A stretch of 64,000 bases of DNA from Pseudomonas yamanorum (GCF_013386765.1 NZ_JACARE010000024.1:187294-251293), one strand, 5' to 3'; shown: positions 32,677-41,893, counted from the stretch's first letter. The notes: a model not told the origin generated them from the letters alone. Numbers and translations are program-made.

Positions 32677-34110
32677 ATGACTTTTTTGCGCCCTACCCTG
32701 CTGACGCTGGCTTGCCTGCTGGCCTCTCCAGGCTTCGCCGACGACCTGCCGTCACTTGGCGACGCCAGTTCTGCCATTGTCTCGCCAAAACAGGAATACG
32801 ATTTGGGCCGGGCATGGCTGGCCTACCTGCGTGGCCAGGTCTCGCAACTCAACGACCCGCAGCTCAAGGACTATGTCGAAAGCAGCGTTTACAAGCTGGT
32901 GGAAACCAGCCAGGTCAATGACCGGCGCCTGGAATTCATTCTGATCAACAGCCCGCAACTGAACGCCTTTGCCGCACCGGGTGGCATCGTCGGGGTCAAC
33001 GGCGGCCTGTTCCTCAATGCCCAGACCGAAGGCGAATATGCCTCGGTACTGGCCCACGAATTGGCTCACTTGTCCCAACGCCACTTCGCACGAGGCGTGG
33101 AAGCCCAGCAACGCATGCAGATCCCGATGATGGCCGCGCTGCTCGGCGGCATCATCGCCGCCGCTGCTGGCGCAGGCGATGCGGGCATTGCCGCGATTGC
33201 CGGCAGCCAGGCCGCCGCGATCCAGGAGCAACGCCGCTTTTCCCGGCAAAACGAGCAAGAGGCTGACCGTATCGGCATTCTCAACCTGGAGAAAGCCGGC
33301 TACGACCCGCGCTCCATGCCAACCATGTTCGAACGCCTGATGCGCCAGTACCGTTTTGACGCCAAGCCACCAGAATTCCTGCTGACTCACCCGGTCACCG
33401 AATCGCGGATCGCCGACACCCGTAACCGCGCAGAGCAAGCCAAGCCGGGCGGCATTGAAGACAGCCTGCGCTACCAACTGATCCGCGCGCGCGTGCAGCT
33501 GTACTACGAAGACACTCCGGGCTTGGCGGCCAAGCGCTTCCAGGCCCAGCTGGATGAAAACCCGAAAAATGATGTGGCGCGTTATGGCTTGGCCATCGCC
33601 CAGATCAAAGGCGCCCAGTTCAACCTGGCCCGGGAAAACCTGAAGCCGCTGCTGGCCAAGGCGCCCAACGACATTACCTACAACCTGGCGCAGATCGAGT
33701 TGGACATGAGCAACAATCGCCTGCCGGATGCCCAGCAGCGTACGGACCGGATGTTGACGCAATATCCAGGCAACTACCCGCTGAATCAGGTTCGGGTGGA
33801 TCTGCTGCTCAAGCAAAGCCGCACCGCTGACGCGGAAAAAGCCCTCGAAGGCCTGCTTAAATCACGCACGGACGATCCGGATGTCTGGTACCAGGTCGCG
33901 GAAACCCGTGGTTTGTCGGGCAACATCATCGGCCTGCATCAGGCTCGCGCCGAGTACTTTGCGCTGGTAGGGGACTTCAAACAGGCCATTCAACAACTGG
34001 ACTTCGCCAAGCGTCGCGCCGGAAGCAACTTCCCGCTTTCGTCACGTATCGATGCACGCCAACGTGAACTGATCGACCAGGAACGCATGATCAAAGACAT
34101 GATGGGCTAA
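32677..34110 (+). CDS. Periplasmic M48 metallopeptidase, BepA/YfgC-like
   Basis: A 477-residue protein with signal peptide (LRPTLLTLACLLASPGFA), an M48 zinc peptidase domain (HExxH as 'LAHELAHLSQRHF', third ligand Glu in 'QNEQEADRIG') and a C-terminal TPR region (about residues 270-460: 'KRFQAQLDENPKNDVARYGL', 'YQVAETRGLSGNIIGLHQAR'). This is the architecture of BepA, a chaperone-protease that assists LptD assembly or degrades misfolded outer-membrane proteins. ATG 32677 starts MTFLRP. It is divergent from the TusA-like gene and ended by a strong terminator shared with mucD. Confidence 0.92.
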   Translation: MTFLRPTLLTLACLLASPGFADDLPSLGDASSAIVSPKQEYDLGRAWLAYLRGQVSQLNDPQLKDYVESSVYKLVETSQVNDRRLEFILINSPQLNAFAAPGGIVGVNGGLFLNAQTEGEYASVLAHELAHLSQRHFARGVEAQQRMQIPMMAALLGGIIAAAAGAGDAGIAAIAGSQAAAIQEQRRFSRQNEQEADRIGILNLEKAGYDPRSMPTMFERLMRQYRFDAKPPEFLLTHPVTESRIADTRNRAEQAKPGGIEDSLRYQLIRARVQLYYEDTPGLAAKRFQAQLDENPKNDVARYGLAIAQIKGAQFNLARENLKPLLAKAPNDITYNLAQIELDMSNNRLPDAQQRTDRMLTQYPGNYPLNQVRVDLLLKQSRTADAEKALEGLLKSRTDDPDVWYQVAETRGLSGNIIGLHQARAEYFALVGDFKQAIQQLDFAKRRAGSNFPLSSRIDARQRELIDQERMIKDMMG

Positions 34111-34124
34111 ACCTCGCAGCCACA

Positions 34125-34164
34125 AAAAAGCCCCGCTCTCGTGTATCGAGAGCGGGGCTTTTTA
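34125..34164. terminator. Strong bidirectional terminator between M48 peptidase and mucD
   Basis: AAAAAGCCCCGCTCTCG and CGAGAGCGGGGCTTTTT form a long perfect stem with a five-base loop. It lies between the two convergent stops, has A and T runs on the outer sides, and can end both transcripts. Confidence 0.92.
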
Positions 34165-34177
34165 TTGGACTAGCGGA

Positions 34178-35614
34178 TTACTCGGCCAGCTTGAAGGTAA
34201 TGAAGCTGGCGCGGCCCTGACGCAGGACACGCATCGACACCGAGCGGTTCTTCGGCAGCGCCTTGGCGATGTCGGTGAACTCTTTGGTGGAGTTGATGGC
34301 CTGGTTGTTCAGGTGAGTAATGACATCACCCGGCTGCAGGCCGATCAGGGAGGCAGGACCGTCCTGGACTTCCTTGATCACTACGCCACTTTTAAGGTCG
34401 AAGCTTTTCTTCTGCTCGTCGGTCAACTCGACCACGGCAATGCCCAGGCGGTTGCTGCTGCGTTCGGCACCCGGCTTGGTGTTGCCCAGCGCATCCAACG
34501 TCGCGCCTTCTTCCGGGATTGCGCCGACAGTCAGCTCAACGTTCTGGCGCTTGCCGTCGCGAATCACTTCCAGCTTGGCCTTGCTGCCCGCCTTGAGCGC
34601 ACCCACCAGATGCGGCAAGTCTGCAGACATGACGATCGGCTGGCCGTTCATGCTCAGGATCACGTCGCCGACTTGCAAACCACCTTTGGCTGCCGGGCCA
34701 TCGTCCTGGATTTGCGCAACCAGGGCACCGGCCGGCTTGTCGAGACCGAAGGACTCAGCCAGGTCCTTGTTCACTTCCTGGATCACCACGCCCAACCAGC
34801 CGCGACTGACTTTGCCACCGGTTTTCAGCTGGTTGGAAACGTCCATGGCCACGTCGATCGGAATCGCGAACGACACGCCCATGAAACCACCGGAGCGGGT
34901 GTAGATCTGCGAGTTGATCCCGACCACTTCGCCGGCCAGGTTGAACAGTGGGCCACCGGAGTTACCCGGGTTGATCGGCACGTCGGTCTGGATGAACGGC
35001 ACGTAGTTTTCGTTCGGCAGGCTGCGGCCGATGGCGCTGACAATGCCTTGGGTCACAGTGTGGTCAAAACCAAACGGCGAACCGATGGCGACTACCCATT
35101 GCCCGGCTTTCAGGTCCTGGGATTTACCCAGCTTGAGCACCGGCAGGTCCTTGCCCTCAATCTTCAGCAGGGCTACGTCGGAACGTGGGTCTGTGCCTAC
35201 CAGCTTGGCTTTCAACTCGCTGCGATCAGCCAGGCGTACGAGAATTTCGTCGGCATCGGCAATCACATGGTTGTTGGTCAGGATGTAGCCATCAGGCGAG
35301 ATGATGAAACCCGAACCCAGAGACTGGGCCTCACGTTGGCCACCACCGCCACGCGGCGTGCGCGGCTGGGGCATGCCGCGCTCGAAGAATTCGCGCAGCA
35401 TCGGCGGCAGGCCTTCCAGGTCCGGCATCTGCTGGTTGGAGACTTTGCGATCCGGCAGTTTCTGGGTAGTACTGATGTTCACCACGGCAGGCGACGCCTG
35501 CTCCACCAGTTGGGTGAAATCAGGCAGCTCGGCCGCTTGCGCGGTAACGGCCTGACCCAGCACCAGCACCGTGGCGACTATGGATAGGTAAGACTTCAAA
35601 CGTGGTATCGACAT
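34178..35614 (-). CDS. mucD: Periplasmic serine endoprotease MucD (DegP/HtrA family)
   Basis: A 478-residue HtrA protease with signal peptide (YLSIVATVLVLGQAVTAQA). The catalytic triad is His in 'LTNNHVIADAD', Asp in 'DPRSDVALLKI' and Ser in 'PGNSGGPLFN'. Two PDZ domains follow (about residues 265-355 and 385-475; 'GWLGVVIQEVNKDLAESFGL', 'LGIAVVELTDEQKKSFDLKS'). MucD removes misfolded envelope proteins and dampens AlgU activity. Unlike P. aeruginosa there is no mucC before it, and a 245-base gap with a terminator-like hairpin separates it from mucB, so it may have its own promoter. Confidence 0.96.
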   Translation of the reverse strand: MSIPRLKSYLSIVATVLVLGQAVTAQAAELPDFTQLVEQASPAVVNISTTQKLPDRKVSNQQMPDLEGLPPMLREFFERGMPQPRTPRGGGGQREAQSLGSGFIISPDGYILTNNHVIADADEILVRLADRSELKAKLVGTDPRSDVALLKIEGKDLPVLKLGKSQDLKAGQWVVAIGSPFGFDHTVTQGIVSAIGRSLPNENYVPFIQTDVPINPGNSGGPLFNLAGEVVGINSQIYTRSGGFMGVSFAIPIDVAMDVSNQLKTGGKVSRGWLGVVIQEVNKDLAESFGLDKPAGALVAQIQDDGPAAKGGLQVGDVILSMNGQPIVMSADLPHLVGALKAGSKAKLEVIRDGKRQNVELTVGAIPEEGATLDALGNTKPGAERSSNRLGIAVVELTDEQKKSFDLKSGVVIKEVQDGPASLIGLQPGDVITHLNNQAINSTKEFTDIAKALPKNRSVSMRVLRQGRASFITFKLAE

Positions 35615-35703
35615 ACAGCTCCCGTTACGACGAGCAGGGTTGAGCGACAGGGTTCAATAAACGCCGAAAAAACTGCGATCGACATTTTTGTTCCGCGAAC
35701 AAA

Positions 35704-35730
35704 ACAAGGCCAGGGCCGTTAAGCCCTGAC
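35704..35730 (-). terminator. Terminator-like hairpin between mucB and mucD
   Basis: CAGGGC and GCCCTG pair around CGTTAA (35711-35728). On the minus strand the hairpin is followed by GGCCTTGTTTTGTT, a U-rich tail. It lies in the 245-base mucB-mucD gap (35615-35859), which holds no gene. It may end or attenuate the algU-mucA-mucB transcript. Confidence 0.5.
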
Positions 35731-35859
35731 CTATAAAAAACATAGGGGATTTTAGCAAGTGAAAATAACGATCCAGACATTTCATGCTCTCGACAGAGGC
35801 AGGCATGGACTTTCTCCTGCGCAACATTGAAATATCAGGATGAACATAGGATTAACAAC

Positions 35860-36816
35860 TCACGGCTTGGCGGGGGTCGTGGCGCTGCGTACAGAGAGCG
35901 CAATTCGCTCGGCGGTACCAATCGGGATTTCGCCGACGACGGTCACCATCACCTCGCCTTCCAGCGTATTCACACGCCGCGATACAGCGACTGTCGGGCC
36001 CAACTGCGTGCGTGTCTCGGTCACCGTCGCGCCGTTGAGCGGCTCCAGAAACACCGAGAAACGCGCCAGGCCATCGTCATACATCAGGCTGCTGACGGTT
36101 ATCTTGGTGTGGGAATCTTTGTGGGCGCTGCTGTTGACCATCTGGAAGCCTGGCGGCAACCAATCGAGGCGCCAATCCTGAGGGACTTCGACCTCCGGGG
36201 CCTTGGCGCTGGTAACGGCGACCGGCGTACATTCACCGCTGGGCTGCAGATCCCGATCGTCAGGCACCGACGTTTTGAGCTGGGTGAACTGGAATCGCTC
36301 CAGCAACTGACCCTGATCGTTAAGCAACAACGACTTCAGTGGCAGCGCGGTTTCGCGATCCAGGTGCAGCTCAAAGCCATAACGGTATTGATCACGGGGC
36401 GTGACAGAAACGATGACCGCATTTCGACCGGCCACGCGCGATTTGCCAATAACGGCCAGATCGTAGAAGGCTTTGAGTTTTTGCGGATCAAGGGCGCGTG
36501 AAGGAGAGTCGGGGGAATCCCCAAGCCCGGCAACCAATGTGCCGCTCACGCATTGAGTACGACCATCTACACGCACGACTTCCTGGGCAGAACCATCGAG
36601 CTGCAAAAGCCGCTCACGGACTTGACCATTCTGGACGCGATGCCAGATGTCATGGGTAGAAAAACTACCGTTACGCTCGTAGATGAAAGTGCCCTGAAAG
36701 CTTTGTTGCTGCTCCGCCCGCCCAAGACGCGTCAGCCAGTCTTGGGCTTCGTCGGCATGGGCGGGGACTGCAAACCAGCCACTGAGCAACAGCGTAAGGA
36801 GCGGTATGGCGCGCAT
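35860..36816 (-). CDS. mucB: Sigma factor AlgU regulatory protein MucB
   Basis: A 318-residue periplasmic protein with signal peptide (IPLLTLLLSGWFAVPAHA) and two lipid-binding-type beta domains ('QSFQGTFIYERNGSFSTHDI' in the first; 'GFQMVNSSAHKDSHTKITVS' in the second). It matches MucB/RseB, which covers the periplasmic part of MucA and blocks its proteolysis until lipopolysaccharide intermediates displace it. It starts 16 bases after mucA. Cotranscription with algU and mucA is expected. Confidence 0.95.
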   Translation of the reverse strand: MRAIPLLTLLLSGWFAVPAHADEAQDWLTRLGRAEQQQSFQGTFIYERNGSFSTHDIWHRVQNGQVRERLLQLDGSAQEVVRVDGRTQCVSGTLVAGLGDSPDSPSRALDPQKLKAFYDLAVIGKSRVAGRNAVIVSVTPRDQYRYGFELHLDRETALPLKSLLLNDQGQLLERFQFTQLKTSVPDDRDLQPSGECTPVAVTSAKAPEVEVPQDWRLDWLPPGFQMVNSSAHKDSHTKITVSSLMYDDGLARFSVFLEPLNGATVTETRTQLGPTVAVSRRVNTLEGEVMVTVVGEIPIGTAERIALSVRSATTPAKP

Positions 36817-36832
36817 AAAGCTCCTTGGCGGT

Positions 36833-37420
36833 CTAGCGGTTTTCCAGGCTTGCAGCGCGAGCGTATGGCAGAGCGCTTTCAGTGCCTTTCAAGGCCGATT
36901 CCTGTGCGTGTTGGCGCAGGTAGCCTGGAAGACGCTGATCCTGCCAGCCGGATTGCCCTTGAAGTACACCGTTGGCCATAGGCCCGGTGGTATCTGCGCT
37001 TTCCTTGTAGCCGGCCAGTACAGCTGGACCCTTGACCTGCGGACCGGCCATGACCGGTTGCTGGGTCTGCTGGGCCAGTTCGGCGCCGGCAATTTCGTCC
37101 TGGTTGTACAGGCGAACACCTGCCAACACGGCCACAGTCACCGAAGCAGCGACTGCCAGACGACCCAGGCTACGCCAAGGACCGCGAGCAGCTTTTGCCG
37201 GAACGGCTTCATCAGCCAGCGCAGCAGAAACGGCCGCAGCAATATCCAGACGAGGGATTAGAAGATCCTTGTGCATCACCGCCCGAGCGACTTGGTAACG
37301 AGACCAGGTATCACGGGTTTCGGCATCATCAAATGCATTGAGCACTCGACGAAGTTCCAGTTCATCCGCTTCGTTATCCATCACTGCGGACAGCGATTCC
37401 TGCAGGGCATCACGACTCAT
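36833..37420 (-). CDS. mucA: Anti-sigma factor MucA
   Basis: A 195-residue anti-AlgU protein. The cytoplasmic sigma-binding domain (residues 1-80; 'SLSAVMDNEADELELRRVLN') is followed by one membrane helix (LAVAASVTVAVLAGVRLY, about 100-117) and a periplasmic tail that AlgW cleaves and MucB protects. The tail ends 'LPYARAASLENR', whereas AlgW recognises a C-terminal signal on the activating porin, not on MucA. No truncation or frameshift of the mucoid type is seen. The gene lies 31 bases after algU. Confidence 0.95.
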   Translation of the reverse strand: MSRDALQESLSAVMDNEADELELRRVLNAFDDAETRDTWSRYQVARAVMHKDLLIPRLDIAAAVSAALADEAVPAKAARGPWRSLGRLAVAASVTVAVLAGVRLYNQDEIAGAELAQQTQQPVMAGPQVKGPAVLAGYKESADTTGPMANGVLQGQSGWQDQRLPGYLRQHAQESALKGTESALPYARAASLENR

Positions 37421-37451
37421 GGCGGTTCCTCTCTTGGCTGTCGCCGCTGTC

Positions 37452-38033
37452 TCAGTTTTCCTGCAACAACGGCTGCAGGGCTTTATCGATGGCTTCCCGA
37501 GCCCGGAAAATCCGGGAACGTACGGTACCCACCGGACATTGCATGACGGCCGCAATGTCCTCGTAACTCAGACCATCGAATTCACGTAAAGTTAACGCCG
37601 TACGCAAATCTTCTGGCAGTTGCTGAATTGTTCGATGGACGGTTCCTTCGATCTCGTCGCGCAGCAATGCACGCTCCGGCGACTCGAGATCCTTGAGGCC
37701 GTGATCACCATCATAAAATTCAGCATCTTCCGAACTAACATCACTATCCGGTGGGCGGCGACCGCGAGAAACCAGATAGTTCTTCGCCGTGTTAATGGCG
37801 ATGCGGTAAAGCCACGTATAAAACGCACTATCACCGCGAAAATTACCGAGTGCACGGTACGCCTTGATAAAGGCTTCCTGTGCAACGTCCTGCGCTTCAT
37901 GGGTGTCGTGCACAAACCGCACGATCAACCCGAGAATTTTGTGCTGGTATTTCAGCACTAGCAGATCAAATGCCCGCTTGTCGCCGCGTTGAACGCGCTC
38001 GACCAGCTGCTGATCCTCTTCCTGGGTTAGCAT
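37452..38033 (-). CDS. algU: RNA polymerase sigma factor AlgU (RpoE/sigma-22)
   Basis: A 193-residue ECF sigma factor starting MLTQEEDQQLVERVQRGDKR; length and sequence are those of Pseudomonas AlgU. Region 2 contains 'AQDVAQEAFIKAYRALGNFR' and region 4 'LREFDGLSYEDIAAVMQCPV'. It controls envelope stress genes and, where present, alginate genes. The in-frame GTG six bases upstream is not needed. A GAACTT element with 16-base spacer lies 81 bases upstream and suggests autoregulation. Confidence 0.97.
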   Translation of the reverse strand: MLTQEEDQQLVERVQRGDKRAFDLLVLKYQHKILGLIVRFVHDTHEAQDVAQEAFIKAYRALGNFRGDSAFYTWLYRIAINTAKNYLVSRGRRPPDSDVSSEDAEFYDGDHGLKDLESPERALLRDEIEGTVHRTIQQLPEDLRTALTLREFDGLSYEDIAAVMQCPVGTVRSRIFRAREAIDKALQPLLQEN

Positions 38034-38091
38034 GAACACTCCTCGTTGTACTTGAAGGAGGCTTGCATAACTAATCGATCAGGCTTGCAAA

Positions 38092-38119
38092 CATAGACTC
38101 GGACTTTTCGCAAAAGTTC
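38092..38119 (-). promoter_or_regulatory. Candidate AlgU-dependent promoter of algU
   Basis: On the minus strand GAACTT (38119-38114) is followed by 16 bases and TCTATG (38097-38092). The -35 is the exact AlgU consensus; the -10 resembles TCTGA in three leading bases. It lies 59 bases upstream of the algU start codon. Autoregulation by such an element is established for P. aeruginosa algU. Confidence 0.6.
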
Positions 38120-38500
38120 TCCCCCTCCAAGCAAGTTTCCGGCGCGCACTGATTTGGCACACACGAAAAACGCAGCTCGGGCAATGCCGGCTGCGCGAAT
38201 AATCTGTCGCCAGTTTCCTGACGCGCCTGACAGAGACGCGGCTCAGTAAATCCAGCGTGTTCCCAGCTTTCGGGCATCCTGCTATTGAGTCGGGGCTTAT
38301 GCAAAAAGTTCCCATCCCAATCGCTGTCCGTTTCATGAAAGCCGTGCAGTTCGTTGACCGTAGTCTCACAATGCCACGAATGCCCGGCTATTGTGCCGCT
38401 CCCCCCCTCTATATACTAGTGGGCCGTGTGACCCTTTGATTCGCCGATCCAGGCGTCCTGTTTGCGCCCCCTTCGGATCGCTTTTTGCGGAATCCTTCAA
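38120..38500. other. Gene-free region between algU and nadB
   Basis: About 380 bases without a supported gene; the short frames seen here lack ribosome-binding sites. A -10-like TATACT at 38412-38417, 84 bases before the nadB ATG, with TTGTGC 15 bases upstream, could be the nadB promoter, though the spacer is short. No repeats or strong hairpins were noticed. Confidence 0.4.
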
Positions 38501-40117
38501 ATGAGCCAACAGTTTCAACACGATGTCCTGGTGATTGGCAGCGGCGCCGCGGGCTTGAGCCTCGCATTGACGCTACCGAGCCACCTGCGCATAGCCGTAC
38601 TGAGCAAAGGCGACCTGGCCAATGGCTCGACATTCTGGGCCCAGGGCGGTGTCGCCGCCGTACTGGACGACACCGACACCGTTCAATCCCACGTCGAAGA
38701 CACCCTGAATGCCGGCGGCGGCCTGTGCAATGAAGAGGCAGTGCGCTTTACCGTCGAACACAGCCGCGAAGCCATCCAATGGCTGATCGACCAGGGCGTG
38801 CCCTTCACTCGCGATGAACATTCCGGCACCGACGACGGCGGTTTCGAGTTCCACCTGACCCGTGAAGGCGGCCACAGCCATCGGCGCATCATCCATGCCG
38901 CCGACGCCACCGGCGCCGCGATCTTCAAGACTCTGCTCGAGCAGGCCCGGCAACGTCCGAACATTGAACTGCTGGAACAGCGGGTTGCCGTCGACCTGAT
39001 CACCGAAAAACGCCTGGGCCTGCCGGGCGAACGCTGCCTCGGCGCCTACGTGCTCAACCGCGCCAGCGGCGAAGTCGACACCTACGGCGCGCGCTTCACG
39101 ATTCTCGCCTCGGGCGGCGCGGCGAAGGTCTACCTCTATACCAGCAACCCCGACGGCGCCTGCGGTGACGGCATCGCCATGGCCTGGCGTTCGGGCTGCC
39201 GGGTGGCGAACCTGGAGTTCAATCAGTTCCACCCCACGTGCCTGTATCACCCGCAGGCCAAGAGCTTCCTGATCACCGAAGCCCTGCGCGGCGAAGGCGC
39301 ACACCTGAAGCTGCCCAATGGCGAACGTTTCATGCAACGCTTCGACCCACGGGCCGAGCTTGCCCCGCGCGATATCGTCGCCCGGGCCATCGACCATGAA
39401 ATGAAGCGCCTGGGCATCGACTGCGTCTACCTCGACATCAGTCACAAGCCCGAAGCCTTCATCAAGACCCACTTCCCGACGGTCTACGAGCGCTGCCTGG
39501 CGTTCAACATTGACATCACCAAAGGCCCCATCCCGGTCGTGCCGGCGGCGCACTACACCTGCGGCGGCGTGATGGTCGACCAGCACGGCCGCACCGACGT
39601 GCCCGGCCTGTACGCCATCGGCGAAACCAGCTTCACCGGCCTGCACGGCGCCAACCGCATGGCCAGCAACTCGCTGCTGGAATGCTTCGTGTACGCCCGC
39701 TCCGCCGCCGCCGACATCCTTGAACAACTGCCGCGCATCCCCGTGCCGGCCGCCCTACCCCGCTGGGATGCCAGCCAAGTGACCGACTCGGACGAAGACG
39801 TGATCATTGCCCACAACTGGGACGAGCTGCGGCGCTTCATGTGGGACTACGTGGGGATCGTGCGCACCAACAAACGCCTGGCACGGGCACAGCACCGGGT
39901 TCGGCTGCTGCTGGATGAGATCGACGAGTTCTACAGCAACTATAAAGTCAGCCGCGACCTGATCGAGTTGCGCAACCTGGCCCAGGTGGCGGAACTGATG
40001 ATCCGCTCAGCCATGGAGCGCAAGGAGAGCCGGGGCCTGCATTACACCCTCGACTACCCGCAAATGCTGCCCGAGGCGCTCGACACTATCCTGGTGCCAA
40101 CCACCTACGGCGGCTGA
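38501..40117 (+). CDS. nadB: L-aspartate oxidase
   Basis: A 538-residue flavoprotein that oxidises L-aspartate to iminoaspartate for NAD synthesis with NadA. The FAD motif 'VLVIGSGAAGLSLAL' lies at residues 9-23, 'STFWAQGGVAAVL' and the active-site block 'REGGHSHRRIIHAADATG' follow, then 'TSFTGLHGANRMASNSLLEC'. The C-terminal helical domain is complete. ATG 38501 starts MSQQFQHDVLV. It lies divergent from algU and its end overlaps the convergent ygfX-like gene by 32 bases. The algU-nadB pairing is conserved in gammaproteobacteria. Confidence 0.97.
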   Translation: MSQQFQHDVLVIGSGAAGLSLALTLPSHLRIAVLSKGDLANGSTFWAQGGVAAVLDDTDTVQSHVEDTLNAGGGLCNEEAVRFTVEHSREAIQWLIDQGVPFTRDEHSGTDDGGFEFHLTREGGHSHRRIIHAADATGAAIFKTLLEQARQRPNIELLEQRVAVDLITEKRLGLPGERCLGAYVLNRASGEVDTYGARFTILASGGAAKVYLYTSNPDGACGDGIAMAWRSGCRVANLEFNQFHPTCLYHPQAKSFLITEALRGEGAHLKLPNGERFMQRFDPRAELAPRDIVARAIDHEMKRLGIDCVYLDISHKPEAFIKTHFPTVYERCLAFNIDITKGPIPVVPAAHYTCGGVMVDQHGRTDVPGLYAIGETSFTGLHGANRMASNSLLECFVYARSAAADILEQLPRIPVPAALPRWDASQVTDSDEDVIIAHNWDELRRFMWDYVGIVRTNKRLARAQHRVRLLLDEIDEFYSNYKVSRDLIELRNLAQVAELMIRSAMERKESRGLHYTLDYPQMLPEALDTILVPTTYGG

Positions 40118-40538
40118 ACTTCAAACGCACCCGCAGGCGCCGATGCACATCGGTGGCCTGCGAATCACGCGGCACACAGATCGAACGCACCCGCCAATCA
40201 CCCTGCACCCGAAAGCGCAGCACCACGATCAACGGCAACGCCAGGCTGTCGGGGCGCAGTTGCACGCTGTGCCAGCCACGCGCGGCGCTCCACAACTGCC
40301 AGCCGTCCTCATCGCGGCGCAGGCCACGGATCGACGAACGGTGAGTCAGCAGAATATGACGCGGCAGCACCCAACCGGCATGCGCCAGGCACAGTAAGGC
40401 GCCAAAGGCTGCCATCCACGGGGACACATCGAGAAACCACAACGCACCCAATGCGAACGCCTGGGCGAAAAGATAAGCCGCCAGCAACTGCCCGGAGGCG
40501 TGCCAGCGGCATTCAAACGTATTACTTGGGCTGGACAC
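40086..40538 (-). CDS. YgfX-like inner membrane protein
   Basis: A 150-residue protein with two close membrane helices ('LLAAYLFAQAFALGALWFLD' and 'WMAAFGALLCLAHAGWVLPR') and a basic soluble tail with 'GWHSVQLRPDSLALPLIVVL'. This is the form of YgfX (CptA/PF07254), which in E. coli is encoded with SdhE (YgfY). It overlaps sdhE by 17 bases upstream and nadB by 32 bases at its convergent end. Its proposed toxin role in E. coli is disputed, so it should not be taken as a toxin here. Confidence 0.85.
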   Translation of the reverse strand: MSSPSNTFECRWHASGQLLAAYLFAQAFALGALWFLDVSPWMAAFGALLCLAHAGWVLPRHILLTHRSSIRGLRRDEDGWQLWSAARGWHSVQLRPDSLALPLIVVLRFRVQGDWRVRSICVPRDSQATDVHRRLRVRLKFSRRRWLAPG

Positions 40539-40776
40539 GATCCAGGATCATCCGAACCATGCGCTGCAGCTCCGGATCTTCCGATTCGGCGCGTTCCATG
40601 AACCAGCCGAACATGTCCTGATCTTCGCATTCCAGCAGCTTGCGGTAGCAGTCGCGGTCAACGTCGTTGAGGTGCGGGTAGACCTCCCTGACGAACGGTA
40701 CCAGCAACACGTCCAGCTCAAGCATGCCGCGGCGGCTGTGCCAGTAGAGGCGATTGAGTTCTACATCTTCGACCAT
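40522..40776 (-). CDS. sdhE: FAD assembly factor SdhE
   Basis: An 84-residue helical protein that helps attach FAD to succinate dehydrogenase and fumarate reductase. The family motif RGxxE is present as 'SRRGMLELD' near residue 16, and 'CYRKLLECEDQDMFGWFMER' is the usual central block. It starts 35 bases after a gap from the ygfZ promoter region and overlaps ygfX by 17 bases, indicating coupled translation. The order sdhE-ygfX with divergent ygfZ is the same as in enterobacteria. Confidence 0.95.
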   Translation of the reverse strand: MVEDVELNRLYWHSRRGMLELDVLLVPFVREVYPHLNDVDRDCYRKLLECEDQDMFGWFMERAESEDPELQRMVRMILDRVQPK

Positions 40777-40915
40777 GGAGCGCTCCTCAAATAGAGCGCA
40801 AGTATACAGGCCGAAGCTGCCTGGAACAGTCGGCTTTGGTCGGCCATACGGAAACTATCCATTTGCCGGGCGCCCCTCTATGATGCACTCATGACTTTTT
40901 AACCTGCGATGACCC

Positions 40916-41857
40916 ATGGCTGACTCTGCTTTCTTCTGCTCCCTGTCCCACGAAGGCGTCCTCGCCGTCCGCGGTTCCGACGCTGCCAAGTTCCTCCAGG
41001 GACAACTGACCTGCAACCTCAACTACCTGAGTGACACCCAGGCCAGCCTCGGCGCGCGCTGCACCCAAAAAGGGCGCATGCAATCGAGCTTCCGTATCCT
41101 GCTGCAGGGCGATGGCGTGCTGTTGGCCATGGCCACCGAGTTGCTGGAGCCGCAACTGGCGGACCTGAAGAAGTACGCCGTGTTCTCCAAATCCAAACTC
41201 ACCGACGAAAGCGCCGCCTGGGTGCGTTTCGGTGTGTCGCAAGCCGATCAGGTCTTGGCCAGCCTCGGCCTTGAGCTGCCTGCCGAGACCGATAGCGTTG
41301 TGCGCAGCGACGAGTTGATCGCGATCCGCGTATCGCCGGGCCGTGCCGAGCTGTGGGCCCCTGCCGCCCAAGCCGATACCCTGCGCAGCCAACTCGCCGC
41401 GCAATTGAACGAAGATGAACTGAATCAATGGCTGCTGGGCCAGATCCGTGCGGGCATCGGCCAGGTCATGCCCCAGACCCGCGAACTGTTCATCCCGCAG
41501 ATGCTCAACCTGCAAGCCGTCGGCGGCGTGAGCTTCAAGAAAGGCTGCTACACCGGCCAGGAAATCGTCGCGCGCATGCAGTACCTGGGCAAACTCAAGC
41601 GTCGCCTGTATCGCCTGAGCCTGAATGCCAGCGAACTGCCAGAGCCTGGCACCCCCTTGTTTTCCCCGACGCACAACAGCGCCATCGGCGAGGTGGTGAT
41701 TGCCGCCCGGGCCGGCGAGGCGATTGAACTTCTAGCGGTGCTGCAAGCCGAAGCAGCAGAGAGTGGCGATGTGCATGTAGGTACGCTGGAAGGCCCGGGT
41801 CTTCAGCTGCTCGACCTGCCTTACCAGCTGGACCGTGATCGCGAGATCCAGCGCTGA
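40916..41857 (+). CDS. ygfZ: Folate-binding protein YgfZ
   Basis: A 313-residue protein of the GcvT-like fold that binds folate and supports repair or maturation of Fe-S enzymes such as MiaB. The family signature K-G-C-Y-T-G-Q-E is intact ('SFKKGCYTGQEIVARMQYLG', near residue 205), including the functional Cys. The N-terminal 'FLQGQLTCNLNYLSDTQASL' is typical. It is divergent from sdhE-ygfX and followed 36 bases later by an HDOD gene in the same direction. Confidence 0.95.
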   Translation: MADSAFFCSLSHEGVLAVRGSDAAKFLQGQLTCNLNYLSDTQASLGARCTQKGRMQSSFRILLQGDGVLLAMATELLEPQLADLKKYAVFSKSKLTDESAAWVRFGVSQADQVLASLGLELPAETDSVVRSDELIAIRVSPGRAELWAPAAQADTLRSQLAAQLNEDELNQWLLGQIRAGIGQVMPQTRELFIPQMLNLQAVGGVSFKKGCYTGQEIVARMQYLGKLKRRLYRLSLNASELPEPGTPLFSPTHNSAIGEVVIAARAGEAIELLAVLQAEAAESGDVHVGTLEGPGLQLLDLPYQLDRDREIQR

Positions 41858-41893
41858 TCGTCGTACCTTTTTGCAACACCCTAGAGATCATGA

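Noticed and set aside
35615..35859. A shortened or decayed mucC between mucB and mucD
   Set aside because: 245 bases are too few for the roughly 150-residue MucC, and no frame resembling it was seen.
38573..39727. Long minus-strand frame inside nadB
   Set aside because: nadB is complete with all its motifs on the plus strand; the antisense product resembles no protein.
40086..40538. YgfX/SdhE as a toxin-antitoxin pair
   Set aside because: SdhE is an established FAD assembly factor and the toxin reading of YgfX is disputed; gene order alone does not justify the call.
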